64,000 nucleotides of DNA from CAWHMN01 sp051001135 (GTDB lineage Bacteria > Acidobacteriota > Terriglobia > Terriglobales > Acidobacteriaceae): positions 4,217-68,216 of the forward strand of contig JBPCNO010000047.1 in the NCBI GenBank assembly GCA_051001135.1, written 5' to 3'. The position numbers and the translations under genes are program-made. Positions within the stretch are counted from its first letter, which is position 1. Every line of letters begins with the position of its first letter. Below, piece after piece: positions 7,967-16,825 of this stretch. The notes below the pieces were generated by a model. The model was not told where the DNA came from. It made no database searches and saw only the letters and a list, made by a program, of their open reading frames with translations.

Positions 7967-9919
7967 TCAGCGCCGGGTGAGATCCAGAGACTCGAGTACC
8001 GCAGGCTGATTCGTATTGTTAGTAACCATGAGGTTCACGTGCGTGGGCGCTTCGGCGCGGAGGCAGGTGTCACAGCCGGCGGGCGTGGGCAAAGGCGGCG
8101 AGACGTGAACGCTTGCGGCGCCGGAGCCGTGGGCAGCAAGCGTCCACACACCGGCATTCACCGGGATCCGGGCAAAGCTGGCTAAGCCATGGGGTGGCAG
8201 CACCAAGTGCGCGCGGCCCTGGACCAGTTTGACTGAATTGGCCCCGTCCATCGTCGCGAGATAAGCAGGAATCGTCTCGCGATCAGCCGTCTGCTGAATG
8301 CCAAGCGGGCCGTCGATGCGGCGAAGGTAGACGATGCTGCGGATGGCATCCGGCGGATCGGTATCGAAGCGGACGGCCTGATAGTTGGCCTTGAAACGCG
8401 GATCCGCGGCGATCTCCACGTCGGACGGGAAGTAGATGTCGCTCTGAAAATCGCTGAAGAGAAAGATGTCCGGCCGCTGGTCCAGTACGTACTTACCGGC
8501 AGCGAGTTCGTGGCCGAGCCAGCCGTGGCCACGGTCGGCGGACTTGTGATGAGCGATGTAGTAGTCGTTCAGACCGAGCGGATCAACCACCGGAAGATCA
8601 GCATAGAAGGGCACAACGCCGGCCGCATCCGACACCAGCAGGGGGTGCTTATCCGCAAAGGCCCGGTGTAGAAAGAGGCCGATGGACTTGCCCTGAGCCT
8701 CCCAGGTCTCTGGCGTACAGAAGTGATCGGAGACGACGACCAGGGCGGTCAGCGCCAGGAAGAACGCCAGCCGTGGCCGGGAGAAGCGAAAGGGCGCTCC
8801 AAGCGTGAGCAGTCCGCAGCCTGCGACCAGAAACGCGACGATGGCCAGAGCGGGAACGAAGTGGCGGACTGAGGGGAAGATGTCGCCGCCGATAACCACA
8901 ATGTAGGCGAGCCAGATGACCGTGATGGTCACCAGAAACTTGATCTGCCGCTGCTTGCCCGCCTTCCAGAGAGCAAGAATGCCGATGGCGGCGAGCAGGA
9001 AGAAGACGATTTCAGTCTGGACGCCAACAAAGTCATACTTCAGGCCGGTGCGGAGGCGGTGCAGGGTGAACGCGACCTTGACGTACGCGGTATTAGGCAG
9101 CCAGTCGTGGTAGTAGAGGCGCCTGAAGAGCAGCTGGCCGAGGAAGAAGGCGACAGGTATGGGCAGCAGGCGCGCACGGGAGATGAAGCTGCGCACGCGC
9201 ACGCCATCCGCGACCGCTGCGCCGCAATAGAAGGCCGCGGTAAACAGCGCCGCATCGGCGCGGGTGATCACCGCGAAGCCGAGCAGAAGGCCCATCGCCA
9301 GCGTGTCGCGGCTCGCCGGCCGGGTAGTGGAGACCCAGCGCAGGCCGAAGTAGGCCGCCCAGGCGATGAAGGCGGCGAGCATGGGCTGCTCCAGCCCCCC
9401 GAGCGCCCACACGTCCACCGGTCCCGAGAGCACCAGAGCGCCGCAGCCGATGAGGGCAGAGACGAAGCGGATCTTGGCGGGATAGTCGCGGAAGACCTGC
9501 GCTGCGACCGCAGCGATCCCCAGAGCGGTGCAAGTGATGCCCAGCAGGTGCGCGGCAAAGGGCAGGCTGAGGCCGAGCCCCCCCAGCGCGGCGCACGCCA
9601 GTACCCAGAGCAGGTTGGTGTAGCCCTCGACCGGACGCAGATGGTTCCAGGTAAGACCGTGACCCTGCAGCAGACGCTCGCTGTAGCGCAACGAGATGAA
9701 GGCATCGTCGGTGATGAAGGGCGAAAAGTGCCGTAGCTGCAGGTAAAAGAGCACGCCGAGGATAGCGGCCAGAGCCGCCAGCCACGGGGCCGACGATTGC
9801 AGAGACGGTTTCGAGGCAGATGGCTTCGAGCCCGATGCCTTCGTAACAGACGAGGCGGGGCGCGGCGGACGGGAGCTGGCGCTGGAGGAGGTAGGAGCGT
9901 TGCTCCGATGTGTCGGCAT
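7967..9919 (-). CDS. GT-C-type membrane glycosyltransferase (AftB-like)
   Basis: A polytopic membrane protein of 650 aa with about ten hydrophobic helices in residues 40-420 and a hydrophilic C-terminal part. Early in the first periplasmic loop it has FITDDAFISLRYSERLLQGH. The paired Asp and the ISLRY sequence are typical of GT-C enzymes that use polyprenyl-phosphate sugars, such as the AftB/arabinofuranosyltransferase group. The later GYTNLLWVL and PNTAYVK blocks fit that group. The likely role is decorating a surface glycan at the outer face of the inner membrane. The sugar cannot be told. An alternative start at 10006 adds 29 residues with a weak purine-rich site; neither start has a strong ribosome binding site. 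Confidence 0.78.
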   Translation of the reverse strand: MPTHRSNAPTSSSASSRPPRPASSVTKASGSKPSASKPSLQSSAPWLAALAAILGVLFYLQLRHFSPFITDDAFISLRYSERLLQGHGLTWNHLRPVEGYTNLLWVLACAALGGLGLSLPFAAHLLGITCTALGIAAVAAQVFRDYPAKIRFVSALIGCGALVLSGPVDVWALGGLEQPMLAAFIAWAAYFGLRWVSTTRPASRDTLAMGLLLGFAVITRADAALFTAAFYCGAAVADGVRVRSFISRARLLPIPVAFFLGQLLFRRLYYHDWLPNTAYVKVAFTLHRLRTGLKYDFVGVQTEIVFFLLAAIGILALWKAGKQRQIKFLVTITVIWLAYIVVIGGDIFPSVRHFVPALAIVAFLVAGCGLLTLGAPFRFSRPRLAFFLALTALVVVSDHFCTPETWEAQGKSIGLFLHRAFADKHPLLVSDAAGVVPFYADLPVVDPLGLNDYYIAHHKSADRGHGWLGHELAAGKYVLDQRPDIFLFSDFQSDIYFPSDVEIAADPRFKANYQAVRFDTDPPDAIRSIVYLRRIDGPLGIQQTADRETIPAYLATMDGANSVKLVQGRAHLVLPPHGLASFARIPVNAGVWTLAAHGSGAASVHVSPPLPTPAGCDTCLRAEAPTHVNLMVTNNTNQPAVLESLDLTRR

Positions 9920-10304
9920 GTATGTGTCTGGGCTTTCGGAGGTGCAGCCACAGTTTACCAAGTGCGCGAAGATGCTGCGCCGCGAAGCCGGGTCATAGGC
10001 CGCCATGTCTTTTCTTCGTTGTCAAGCGTAAGAATATCCGGCCCAAGGGGCTCTCGAGGATCACCATGACCGGTTGCCCGGTTCCCCACTCCATAGGTCA
10101 AGCTTCTCCTTTTGCAGTGAAATATAGACCTGCTGGACTGCTCTGCTATCGTGCTCCCATGTTGTCACTCCTCCTCGCGCTAACGATGCAGCAGCAACAG
10201 CAAGTAAGCATTTGTTCAGTGTTGAGGATGCGCAGGCGGCCGTCTCCAGGCAGTTGAAACTGCTGCAATTCGGCGCGGAGGGCGCGCCGGGTAGCCAGTA
10301 GCCT
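9920..10304. other. 385-bp gap upstream of the glycosyltransferase gene
   Basis: Head of the minus-strand glycosyltransferase gene and tail of the minus-strand hydrolase gene. It must hold the glycosyltransferase promoter. A short plus-strand frame near 10159 starts with a hydrophobic stretch and a run of Gln codons but ends at once and resembles nothing I know. I see no RNA gene or repeat here. Confidence 0.4.
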
Positions 10305-11069
10305 TTACGGAAGAATGGCGAGGAAGGCAGCGCATCGCGCCAGCACCAGCTCGGGCCGTTCGCGGTGCGGCGTATGGCCGCAGTCCGGAATCACAACCAC
10401 CTCGCTCTGAGGCAGCAGATCTTTGAGCTTCTCGGTCTGCAGCGTGCTGACAAACTCATCGTTCTCGCCCAAAAAAGCGAGCAGCGGACAGGTGATGCTG
10501 CCGAGCCGCCCGGTCAGGTTACGCGTATCGTCGGGCATGGTGTCGCGCATGTTGATCCAGGCGGCGAAGACTGCGTCTGGGTCGAGATGATGCCGGGAGA
10601 GCCGCTCACGGAAGTCAGTCGTGCTCCACGCGACCAGCGCCTTCTCCATGCCCCCGACGTTGCTAGGCTCATGCGTGACGAAGGGCGCTTCCAGCATCAA
10701 CCCGCGCACACTCCGCGGATGGGCCGCCGCATACAGCATCGCCAGCACGGTGCCTTCGCTATGCGCGAAAAACGCGGGCCGCTCGACCTGAAAGTATTGG
10801 AGGATGGCCGGAAGGACGATCTCCACTTCGCTGGTGTAGTACTCGGCAGTGCGGTCGGCTGGAGGGCCTTCGGAGTTGCCGTGGCCGGCGCGCGAGTAGA
10901 GCAGGAGGTCCCAGCCGCTGCGGGAGCCGAGTTCCGCGGGGAAGTCGCGCCAGTGCGAGACGGAGCCAAGCGCCTCGTGCAGAAAGACGATGGTCCCGCT
11001 GCTGAAAGCGGTGCTCGGGGGCTGTCGATAGAGCACCGCCTCGAGCGCCTTGCCGCCAGCGCGAATCAT
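10305..11069 (-). CDS. Alpha/beta hydrolase
   Basis: A 254-aa alpha/beta-hydrolase fold protein from ATG 11069. The oxyanion region is IVFLHEALGSVSHW, the nucleophile elbow is FFAHSEGT (Ser in AHSEG), the acidic residue lies in LAFLGENDEFV, and the catalytic His is in IPDCGHTPHRE. It is the last gene of the minus-strand arm that begins with the FeS oxidoreductase and follows the acyl-CoA ligase. A longer frame back to 11216 would overlap the ligase gene by 52 bp and is less likely. The substrate is unknown; an ester or thioester is plausible from the context. Confidence 0.82.
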   Translation of the reverse strand: MIRAGGKALEAVLYRQPPSTAFSSGTIVFLHEALGSVSHWRDFPAELGSRSGWDLLLYSRAGHGNSEGPPADRTAEYYTSEVEIVLPAILQYFQVERPAFFAHSEGTVLAMLYAAAHPRSVRGLMLEAPFVTHEPSNVGGMEKALVAWSTTDFRERLSRHHLDPDAVFAAWINMRDTMPDDTRNLTGRLGSITCPLLAFLGENDEFVSTLQTEKLKDLLPQSEVVVIPDCGHTPHRERPELVLARCAAFLAILP

Positions 11070-11164
11070 CGCAGGCTCTGGTTGTGCCGAGCCCCCGACG
11101 CTAGCTGCTTCTGCGATGCGGCCTGGACCTTTCTCTCTCGGTGTAAGCAAAACGCGAAGAGGAT

Positions 11165-12874
11165 CTAATCCTGGCGGCCCTGCGGCCAAACGATCGAGGA
11201 TGCCTGCTGCTCCCAATCTTCGACGAAGCGAGCGTAGCGTGCTTCGACCGCGGCGCGCTTGATCTTGAGCGTCGGCGTCACCAGCGCGCTCGCCATGTTC
11301 CAGGGTCCTTTCACCAGCGCCAGGAAGGCGAGGCGCTCATGCGGATCGAGGGTAGCGTTCGCCTGCATCAAGCTCTCTGCGAGCGTCTGCTCGATAGCCC
11401 TGCGCTGGGCCGGGTCCGCGGCGAGCTTTTCGTAGTCAGGGGCCAGCACCGCGACGGCGAACGGATGCACGCGGCCGCTCCCCATCACGCAGGAAGCCTC
11501 GATCGCCGGGTGGGCGCTGAGCAGCTTCTCGATCGGCACGGGCGCGACGTACTTGCCCTTGCTGGTCTTGAATGACTCTTTGAGGCGGCCAATGATCTTG
11601 AGTTGGCCGTCGGCGTTCATCTCTCCCAGGTCGCCGGTGCGGAAGAAGCCGTCATCCGTAAAGCACGCGGCGGTGCCCAGCGGATCCTTGAGGTAGCCGA
11701 TCATGTTCATCTCGCTACGCATCAGCACCTCGCCATCGGAGCCGATTCTGACTTCGACACTCTGCAAGGCCGGGCCGACATAGCCAAGCTGAAATGAGCC
11801 GGGAGGCGGAGCGTGGGTGATGCCGGTCTCCGTCAGGCCGTAGCCTTCTATTAGATCGAGGCCCAGCTTGCGATACCAGGTGAGGATCTCCGTCGCCAGC
11901 GGCGCGGCGCCCGAGGCGGCGAAGCGAACCTTGTCGAGCCCGAGCTCTCGAAGGATCTTCTTCTGCACGATGCGCTTGACCACCGGGATGCGCAGGAGCC
12001 GATTGAGCTTTTGCTGCGGCACCTTCGCGAGCACACCCTGACGAAAGCGCATGTAGAGCCGGGGCACGGAAAAGAAGAGCGTGGGACGCGCGCGCTGCAG
12101 GTCGGCGACGAAGGTCTCGAGCGAGTCGCCGAAGAAGACCTGAAAGCCGACGTGGAGCCCGAGCGCTTCCACGATGCCACGTTCCGCTATATGTGCCAGT
12201 GGAAGATACGAAAAGATGCGTTCTTCGCTGGTGAAGCCGCCGAGCTGCGCGATGTCCCGGCCCATGTGGGCAAAGGTGCGAAAGGGATGCATCACTCCCT
12301 TGGGCGTGCCGGTGGTGCCGGAGGTATAGATGATGGTGGCCAGGTCTTCCGCGGACCGGATGGGATTGCTCTTGAGCGGCGGGTGCTGAGCAACGATGTC
12401 GCTCCAGTTGAGATCCGCCCCGGCGGCCGTTGGATCTTCCGCCGCGGGCGCAGTGGGGAAGCGGATGCACTGGATCCCTGGAGGAATGCCGCCGCGCATG
12501 GCCTCGCGGTCATCGACGGCTCCGATGAAGAGGGCCTTTGGCTCGCAATGGTTCAGCAGCTCGCGGACGGAAGCGGAGAGCAGCGATGGATAAATGGGAA
12601 CGGTGACGAAGCCGGCCATCCAGACGGCCATCTCGGCCATGATCCACCAGGCACAGTTACGGGAGAGGATGACGATGCGCGAGCCCGGCTCCCAATCCTG
12701 CTGCTGCAGGTAAGCGGCCATGCGGCGCGATTCGTTGACCGCCTGGGCCCACGTCCACTCGTGCAACTGGCCACCGGTATGGGGCTGCGTCAGGAATGGC
12801 TTGTCCCCGCGCTCTTTCTCCCAGTGGTAGATGCGTTGAAGCGGTAGATCTCCGTCAGAAAGCGTGTCGCTCAT
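11165..12874 (-). CDS. Long-chain acyl-CoA ligase (AMP-forming)
   Basis: A 569-aa member of the adenylate-forming family. The phosphate loop is YTSGTTGTPKGV (about 183-194). The ATP/adenylate motif is EGYGLTETGI (about 345) and the hinge acid lies in FFRTGDLGEMNADGQLKIIGR. The C-terminal lysine region SKGKYVAPVPIE is typical of the FAA1/FadD15-like long-chain ligases rather than E. coli FadD. It would convert free fatty acid, ATP and CoA to acyl-CoA at the membrane face. It lies 57 bp after etfA on the same strand, in a beta-oxidation operon, which supports a fatty-acid substrate. Confidence 0.92.
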   Translation of the reverse strand: MSDTLSDGDLPLQRIYHWEKERGDKPFLTQPHTGGQLHEWTWAQAVNESRRMAAYLQQQDWEPGSRIVILSRNCAWWIMAEMAVWMAGFVTVPIYPSLLSASVRELLNHCEPKALFIGAVDDREAMRGGIPPGIQCIRFPTAPAAEDPTAAGADLNWSDIVAQHPPLKSNPIRSAEDLATIIYTSGTTGTPKGVMHPFRTFAHMGRDIAQLGGFTSEERIFSYLPLAHIAERGIVEALGLHVGFQVFFGDSLETFVADLQRARPTLFFSVPRLYMRFRQGVLAKVPQQKLNRLLRIPVVKRIVQKKILRELGLDKVRFAASGAAPLATEILTWYRKLGLDLIEGYGLTETGITHAPPPGSFQLGYVGPALQSVEVRIGSDGEVLMRSEMNMIGYLKDPLGTAACFTDDGFFRTGDLGEMNADGQLKIIGRLKESFKTSKGKYVAPVPIEKLLSAHPAIEASCVMGSGRVHPFAVAVLAPDYEKLAADPAQRRAIEQTLAESLMQANATLDPHERLAFLALVKGPWNMASALVTPTLKIKRAAVEARYARFVEDWEQQASSIVWPQGRQD

Positions 12875-12931
12875 AGATACGGCTTCTCTGGTGCGTCTTG
12901 CGCGCGCACCTCTCGTACCAAGGGAATTGGT

Positions 12932-13915
12932 CTAACTTTGCTTCGCCTTCTGCACGGCCGCCGAGAGTGCGGGCACGATCTCAAACAGATCGCCGACGAT
13001 GCCGTAGTCAGCCACCTCAAAGATAGGCGCGTTCTCGTCCTTGTTGATGGCGACGATAGTCTTCGAACCCTTCATGCCAACCAGGTGCTGGATGGCGCCG
13101 GAGATGCCGACCGCAACATAGAGTTTAGGCGAGACCGTCTGCCCGGAGCTGCCGACCTGCCGCTCCATCGGCAACCAGCCGTTGTCGCAGATGGGCCGCG
13201 AGGCGGCAATCTCCGCACCCAGCGCCTGGGCCAGCTCCTCGATCATGGGCAGGTTATCCTGCTCCTTGATCCCGCGGCCCACGGAGACGATGATGGGAGC
13301 GGAGCTGAGGTCGACCGTCTGCGCGGATTCACGGAAGGGCTCGCTGGGTTTGGTGCGGATGGCGGATGCATCGAGCTGCGGTGCAAAGGTTTCGATCTCC
13401 GTCGACCCGGCTTCGAGCATATCGGCGCGGAACGCCCCCGCCTGCACGGAGATGAAGCGCGGCCCCGGGCCCAGATGACGGTAGTCCGCGTTGAGCTTGC
13501 CTTGCAGGAGTTGCCGCACGAAAACCGGCGTCTCGCCATCCGTGGACAGACCGATCACGTCGGCGACCAGCACCTCGTCAAAACGCGTGGCCAGCCGCGG
13601 CCCGAAGTCGCGGACCTGATAGGTGTGCGGGAAGACAACGAAAGACGGTTCGATTTTGCGGATGAGCTGCTCCAAAGCCAGAACGTAACCGTCTGAGGTG
13701 TAATTGCGCAGCAGCTCGTGCTGCACAAGATAACCCCTGGAGGCCTTCTTCGCAGCCATCTCCGGCTGCAGAGTGCCAAGGTCCGCGCCGAGCGCGGCGG
13801 TCATCAACGGTTCACCGCTGCCGGCAGCCAGCGCCTGACCGGCGGCGAGCGCTTCCCAAGAGGTGCGGCTCCAGTTGCCGCCACGATGTTCAAAGACTAC
13901 AAGGACGCCACTCAT
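12932..13915 (-). CDS. etfA: Electron transfer flavoprotein alpha subunit
   Basis: A 327-aa EtfA. The N-terminal half has the ETF fold start SGVLVVFEHRGG. The C-terminal half (about 200-320) is the FAD-binding domain: VSVGRGIKEQDN, GAEIAASRPICDNGWLP, RQVGSSGQTVSPKLYVAVGI, SGAIQHLVGM and VAINKDENAPIFEVADYGIV. It forms a heterodimer with EtfB that takes electrons from acyl-CoA dehydrogenases. The ATG overlaps the stop of etfB by four bases (ATGA at 13912-13915), so translation is coupled. Confidence 0.96.
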   Translation of the reverse strand: MSGVLVVFEHRGGNWSRTSWEALAAGQALAAGSGEPLMTAALGADLGTLQPEMAAKKASRGYLVQHELLRNYTSDGYVLALEQLIRKIEPSFVVFPHTYQVRDFGPRLATRFDEVLVADVIGLSTDGETPVFVRQLLQGKLNADYRHLGPGPRFISVQAGAFRADMLEAGSTEIETFAPQLDASAIRTKPSEPFRESAQTVDLSSAPIIVSVGRGIKEQDNLPMIEELAQALGAEIAASRPICDNGWLPMERQVGSSGQTVSPKLYVAVGISGAIQHLVGMKGSKTIVAINKDENAPIFEVADYGIVGDLFEIVPALSAAVQKAKQS

Positions 13916-14682
13916 ATGATCCGCACCTCGAACTTCAGCTTCTCGACCAGCTTGGTCGCGGCCTCTGCCGGCGAGCCGCCGATCATCTCGGTTTCCTTTT
14001 TCTTTCCCGGCATGTACACGCGGTCGAGGGTGATGGCCGCCTTCTTGGGCGAGCCGATGTCTCCGGCGGAGACGCGGCGCACTTCCTTGGTCTTGGCCTT
14101 CTTGATGCCCATCAACGTAGCGTAACGAAGTTTGCTGATGCCAGACTGAATGGTCAATAGCGCGGGCAGCGGCATCTCGATGTGCTGAAACCAGCCGTCT
14201 TCCAGCTCGCGCTTGACCTTGAGGCCCCCGTCGACCACTTCCACCTGCATGATGATGGTGGAGTGCGGGATGCCGAGCAGTTCTGCCATCACCACGCCAG
14301 TCTGGCCCAGGCCGAGGTCGTCGGATTGCAGGCCGGTGAGGATGAGGTCGGCGTTTTCCCCGCGCACCGCTTCCGCCAGCCGCTGCGCGATGCCCAGCGT
14401 GTCGAGGGTCGCGAGATCGTCGCACTCGATGTGAATGGCGCGGTCCGCGCCCTTGGCCAGCGCCTCCCGGATGGTCTGTCCGGCGCGTTCCGGGCCGGCA
14501 CAGAGCACGACCACCTCGCCGCCGTTCTTCTCCTTGAGTTGCAGCGCCTCTTCCAGTGCGTAGGCGTCCGGTTCATTGATCTCGAAGCTGAGGTCTTCTT
14601 CGTCAATCCATTTGCCATTGCCGTCGATGCGCACGGCGCTGTCGCGCGCGGGCACCTGCTTGATGGCTACGATGATCTTCAT
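13912..14682 (-). CDS. etfB: Electron transfer flavoprotein beta subunit
   Basis: A 256-aa EtfB beginning MKIIVAIKQVPARDS. It has the AMP-binding pattern seen in the family: DEEDLSFEINEPDAYALEEA near 30-48, LTGLQSDDLGLGQTGVVMAE near 115, and the recognition-loop region GGLKVKRELEDGW. It has no FAD of its own. It binds AMP and docks acyl-CoA dehydrogenases. The start overlaps the stop of the upstream FeS oxidoreductase gene by four bases (14679-14682). The three genes FeS protein, etfB and etfA thus form a tightly coupled unit. Confidence 0.96.
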   Translation of the reverse strand: MKIIVAIKQVPARDSAVRIDGNGKWIDEEDLSFEINEPDAYALEEALQLKEKNGGEVVVLCAGPERAGQTIREALAKGADRAIHIECDDLATLDTLGIAQRLAEAVRGENADLILTGLQSDDLGLGQTGVVMAELLGIPHSTIIMQVEVVDGGLKVKRELEDGWFQHIEMPLPALLTIQSGISKLRYATLMGIKKAKTKEVRRVSAGDIGSPKKAAITLDRVYMPGKKKETEMIGGSPAEAATKLVEKLKFEVRII

Positions 14683-16589
14683 GATGGGCGTGGCTCCAGT
14701 GGTGCGGTTGTCGCCGGCAGACGCTCGCCCAGGGACCGAGCGGCGATCTGCGCGATGTCGAGCAGTTGCGGTGGCGCGTCGCTGGTGGCGGCCAGCGCAT
14801 CGCGAAACATGGTGGCGCAGAAGGGGCAGGCCGCGCCCACGATGCTGGCTCCGGTAGCGGCCAGTTCTTTCGCGCGGACGTGATTGATGCGCTCGCCCTT
14901 CTCCTCGCCGAGAAAGACCAGCCCTCCGCCGGCGCCGCAGCAGAAGCTGCGTTCGCGGGCGCGGGGTGGATCGATCACGGTTCCGGAGCGCGCCAGCACC
15001 TCGCGCGGCTCGTCGTAGACGCCGCGGTAGCGGCCCAGATAGCAGGGATCGTGATAGACGATGGACGGCCCGTCTTCGGTCTTCGGCAGCTTGTCCTGAT
15101 GCATCGCCATGAACTCGCTGTGGTGAAGGATCTCCGGCGCCGGCCCGATCTCCGCCCAGTCCTTCGAGATGCTGCGCACGCAGTGGGGGCAGATGGAGAC
15201 GATCTTGGTGACTTTGTTCTGTTTCAGTATTTCGAGGTTCTGCTCGACCAATTGCTGAAACACGAGATCGTTGCCCAGCCGCCGCACCGGATCGCCGGTG
15301 CACTTCTCCTTCTTGAGCACGCCGAAGCTGGTGCCGAGGTACTGCATCACCTGTGCAAAGGAGGCGATGATCTCGCGTCCCTGCGGATCGTACGCGCCCA
15401 TGCAACCCAGCCACAGGCAGTATTCCTGCGAGCCGTCGAAGATGGGGAGATTCTGCTTCTTGACAAACTTGTCGCGTTCCATCGCGCTCATGCCCAGCGC
15501 GTTGCCATTCCGTTCGAGCGCCAGGAAGAGCTTGGTGCCGTGCTCGTCCTCCCACGTGCCGGTATTGACCGCGCCGCGTCGCATGCCAATGATGATGGGC
15601 AGGTGCTCGATGCCCACCGGACACTGGTATTCGCATGCGCCGCAGGTAGTGCATTGGAAGAGCGCCTCCTGCGATTCATATTTGCCGATGAGCGGCTCCT
15701 CCGACTGCGGGCCGAACTCGTTCAGATAGCCGCGCGCGCCCAGGATGATCTGCTTGGGATTGAGCAGCTTGCCGGTTGTCGAGGCAGGGCAATGCTCGGT
15801 GCAGCGGCCGCATTCCACGCAGGAGTAGGCCTGTAGGGAGGCAAGCTGCGTAAGATCCTTGCCCGCTACCAGGCCGAAGTCCTCGTCGCCGGCGAGCGGC
15901 GGAATGTAGCTGAACCCTCCGCGCGAAAGGAAGATGGTGATGGGGCTGAGCACCAGGTGCAGGTGCTTGGTGTGCGGGATCAGCGGCAGGAAGACGAGAA
16001 TGCAGAGTGTGTGCACCCACCACAGAATCTTGGCGCTGGGCGCCGTATCCGGCACAAAAAATGCTGCGAGGTACGTGATCATCAGCAGGAAAATGAGACC
16101 CGCGATCACGCCCGATTCATAGGAGACCTTGCGGCCCAGCCAGATGGGCCGCACGAAGAAGCGGCGCACGAAGAGCCCGGCAATCGACACGGCAACCAGC
16201 AGCGCGAAGATCGCGGCAAACCAGTAGTAGAAGCCGCCGACCCACCCCGCCGGGTCGAGAAACGGAAGGTGGAAGCCCGCGGCGAAGTGGTTGAGCGAGA
16301 CCAGCGCGAAGGCGCAGAATCCCCAGAACACAAAGGCATGCGCCAGGCCGGGCAGCGGACGTTCCTTGATCACCTTGGCCTGGCACAGCACCTCCCAGAA
16401 GAAGTCCCAGACGCGGCGGCCGAGCGGACGCAAGGAGAAATCAGCGTCCTTCTTGGAGTGGAAGATCCGGCTGAGCACGGGGCCGAAGCGCGCAAAGAAC
16501 CCAACGATCCCCAGGATGGTGAGCACGCCCAGAAGGACCGTCTCAGCGAAGGTAAAGGACGGCGGCTCCGCGTACCGCACCGTCAGCAT
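14679..16589 (-). CDS. Membrane FeS oxidoreductase (HdrD/DUF224-like, EtfAB:quinone oxidoreductase type)
   Basis: A 636-aa protein with several N-terminal membrane helices (about 10-220, NarI-like) and a soluble C-terminal part. It has two 4Fe-4S motifs, CVECGRCTEHCP and CTTCGACEYQCP, and two cysteine-rich domains. These include LWLGCMGAYD, VSICPHCVRS, HDPCYLGRYRG and FCCGAGGG. This is the family of ETF:(methyl)menaquinone oxidoreductases described in syntrophic bacteria, which pass electrons from EtfAB to quinone. The coupling to etfBA supports the role. The start is uncertain: a duplicated 27-bp segment just upstream creates several in-frame ATGs (up to 16643); I chose ATG 16589, where similarity to membrane-segment starts looks natural. 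Confidence 0.88.
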   Translation of the reverse strand: MLTVRYAEPPSFTFAETVLLGVLTILGIVGFFARFGPVLSRIFHSKKDADFSLRPLGRRVWDFFWEVLCQAKVIKERPLPGLAHAFVFWGFCAFALVSLNHFAAGFHLPFLDPAGWVGGFYYWFAAIFALLVAVSIAGLFVRRFFVRPIWLGRKVSYESGVIAGLIFLLMITYLAAFFVPDTAPSAKILWWVHTLCILVFLPLIPHTKHLHLVLSPITIFLSRGGFSYIPPLAGDEDFGLVAGKDLTQLASLQAYSCVECGRCTEHCPASTTGKLLNPKQIILGARGYLNEFGPQSEEPLIGKYESQEALFQCTTCGACEYQCPVGIEHLPIIIGMRRGAVNTGTWEDEHGTKLFLALERNGNALGMSAMERDKFVKKQNLPIFDGSQEYCLWLGCMGAYDPQGREIIASFAQVMQYLGTSFGVLKKEKCTGDPVRRLGNDLVFQQLVEQNLEILKQNKVTKIVSICPHCVRSISKDWAEIGPAPEILHHSEFMAMHQDKLPKTEDGPSIVYHDPCYLGRYRGVYDEPREVLARSGTVIDPPRARERSFCCGAGGGLVFLGEEKGERINHVRAKELAATGASIVGAACPFCATMFRDALAATSDAPPQLLDIAQIAARSLGERLPATTAPLEPRPS

Positions 16590-16640
16590 TGCGCTCATCG
16601 CCAGATGGACAGCCATTGCGCTCATCGCCAGATGGACAGC
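16587..16640. repeat. Exact tandem duplication of a 27-bp unit at the start of the FeS gene
   Basis: Two identical 27-bp copies lie at 16587-16613 and 16614-16640. Read on the minus strand each encodes the nine residues AVHLAMSAM, and each contains two in-frame ATG codons. The duplication keeps the frame of the FeS oxidoreductase gene, so translation may begin at several points. Confidence 0.85.
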
Positions 16641-16786
16641 CATTCCGCTCACCCACACACTCCAGACCACGCTTCAGAAACGTTCAGACGCAACCTACTA
16701 CCATGCCCCAGAAGATGGCTTTTTGTCACGGAGAGGGTCTCGCCAGGCTGGTTCTTCCACTGAATGCGGCGCAGAGCAGATGTGTC

Positions 16787-16802
16787 CTTGCCGATGGGTA
16801 AG
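16787..16802. promoter_or_regulatory. Candidate TetR operator before the FeS-etfBA operon
   Basis: CTTGCCGATGGGTAAG is an imperfect inverted repeat (CTTRCC-N4-GGTAAG) located between the tetR stop and the FeS gene start. Close matches lie before fadN at 20749 and 20825, and this copy and the 20825 copy are both followed by ATAA. On the minus strand a TTGTTA -35-like box (16804-16809) lies just upstream, with the operator filling the spacer; the -10 would be weak. Binding by the adjacent TetR protein is inferred. Confidence 0.65.
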
Positions 16803-16825
16803 ATAACAACCGGCGGAAATAGGTG

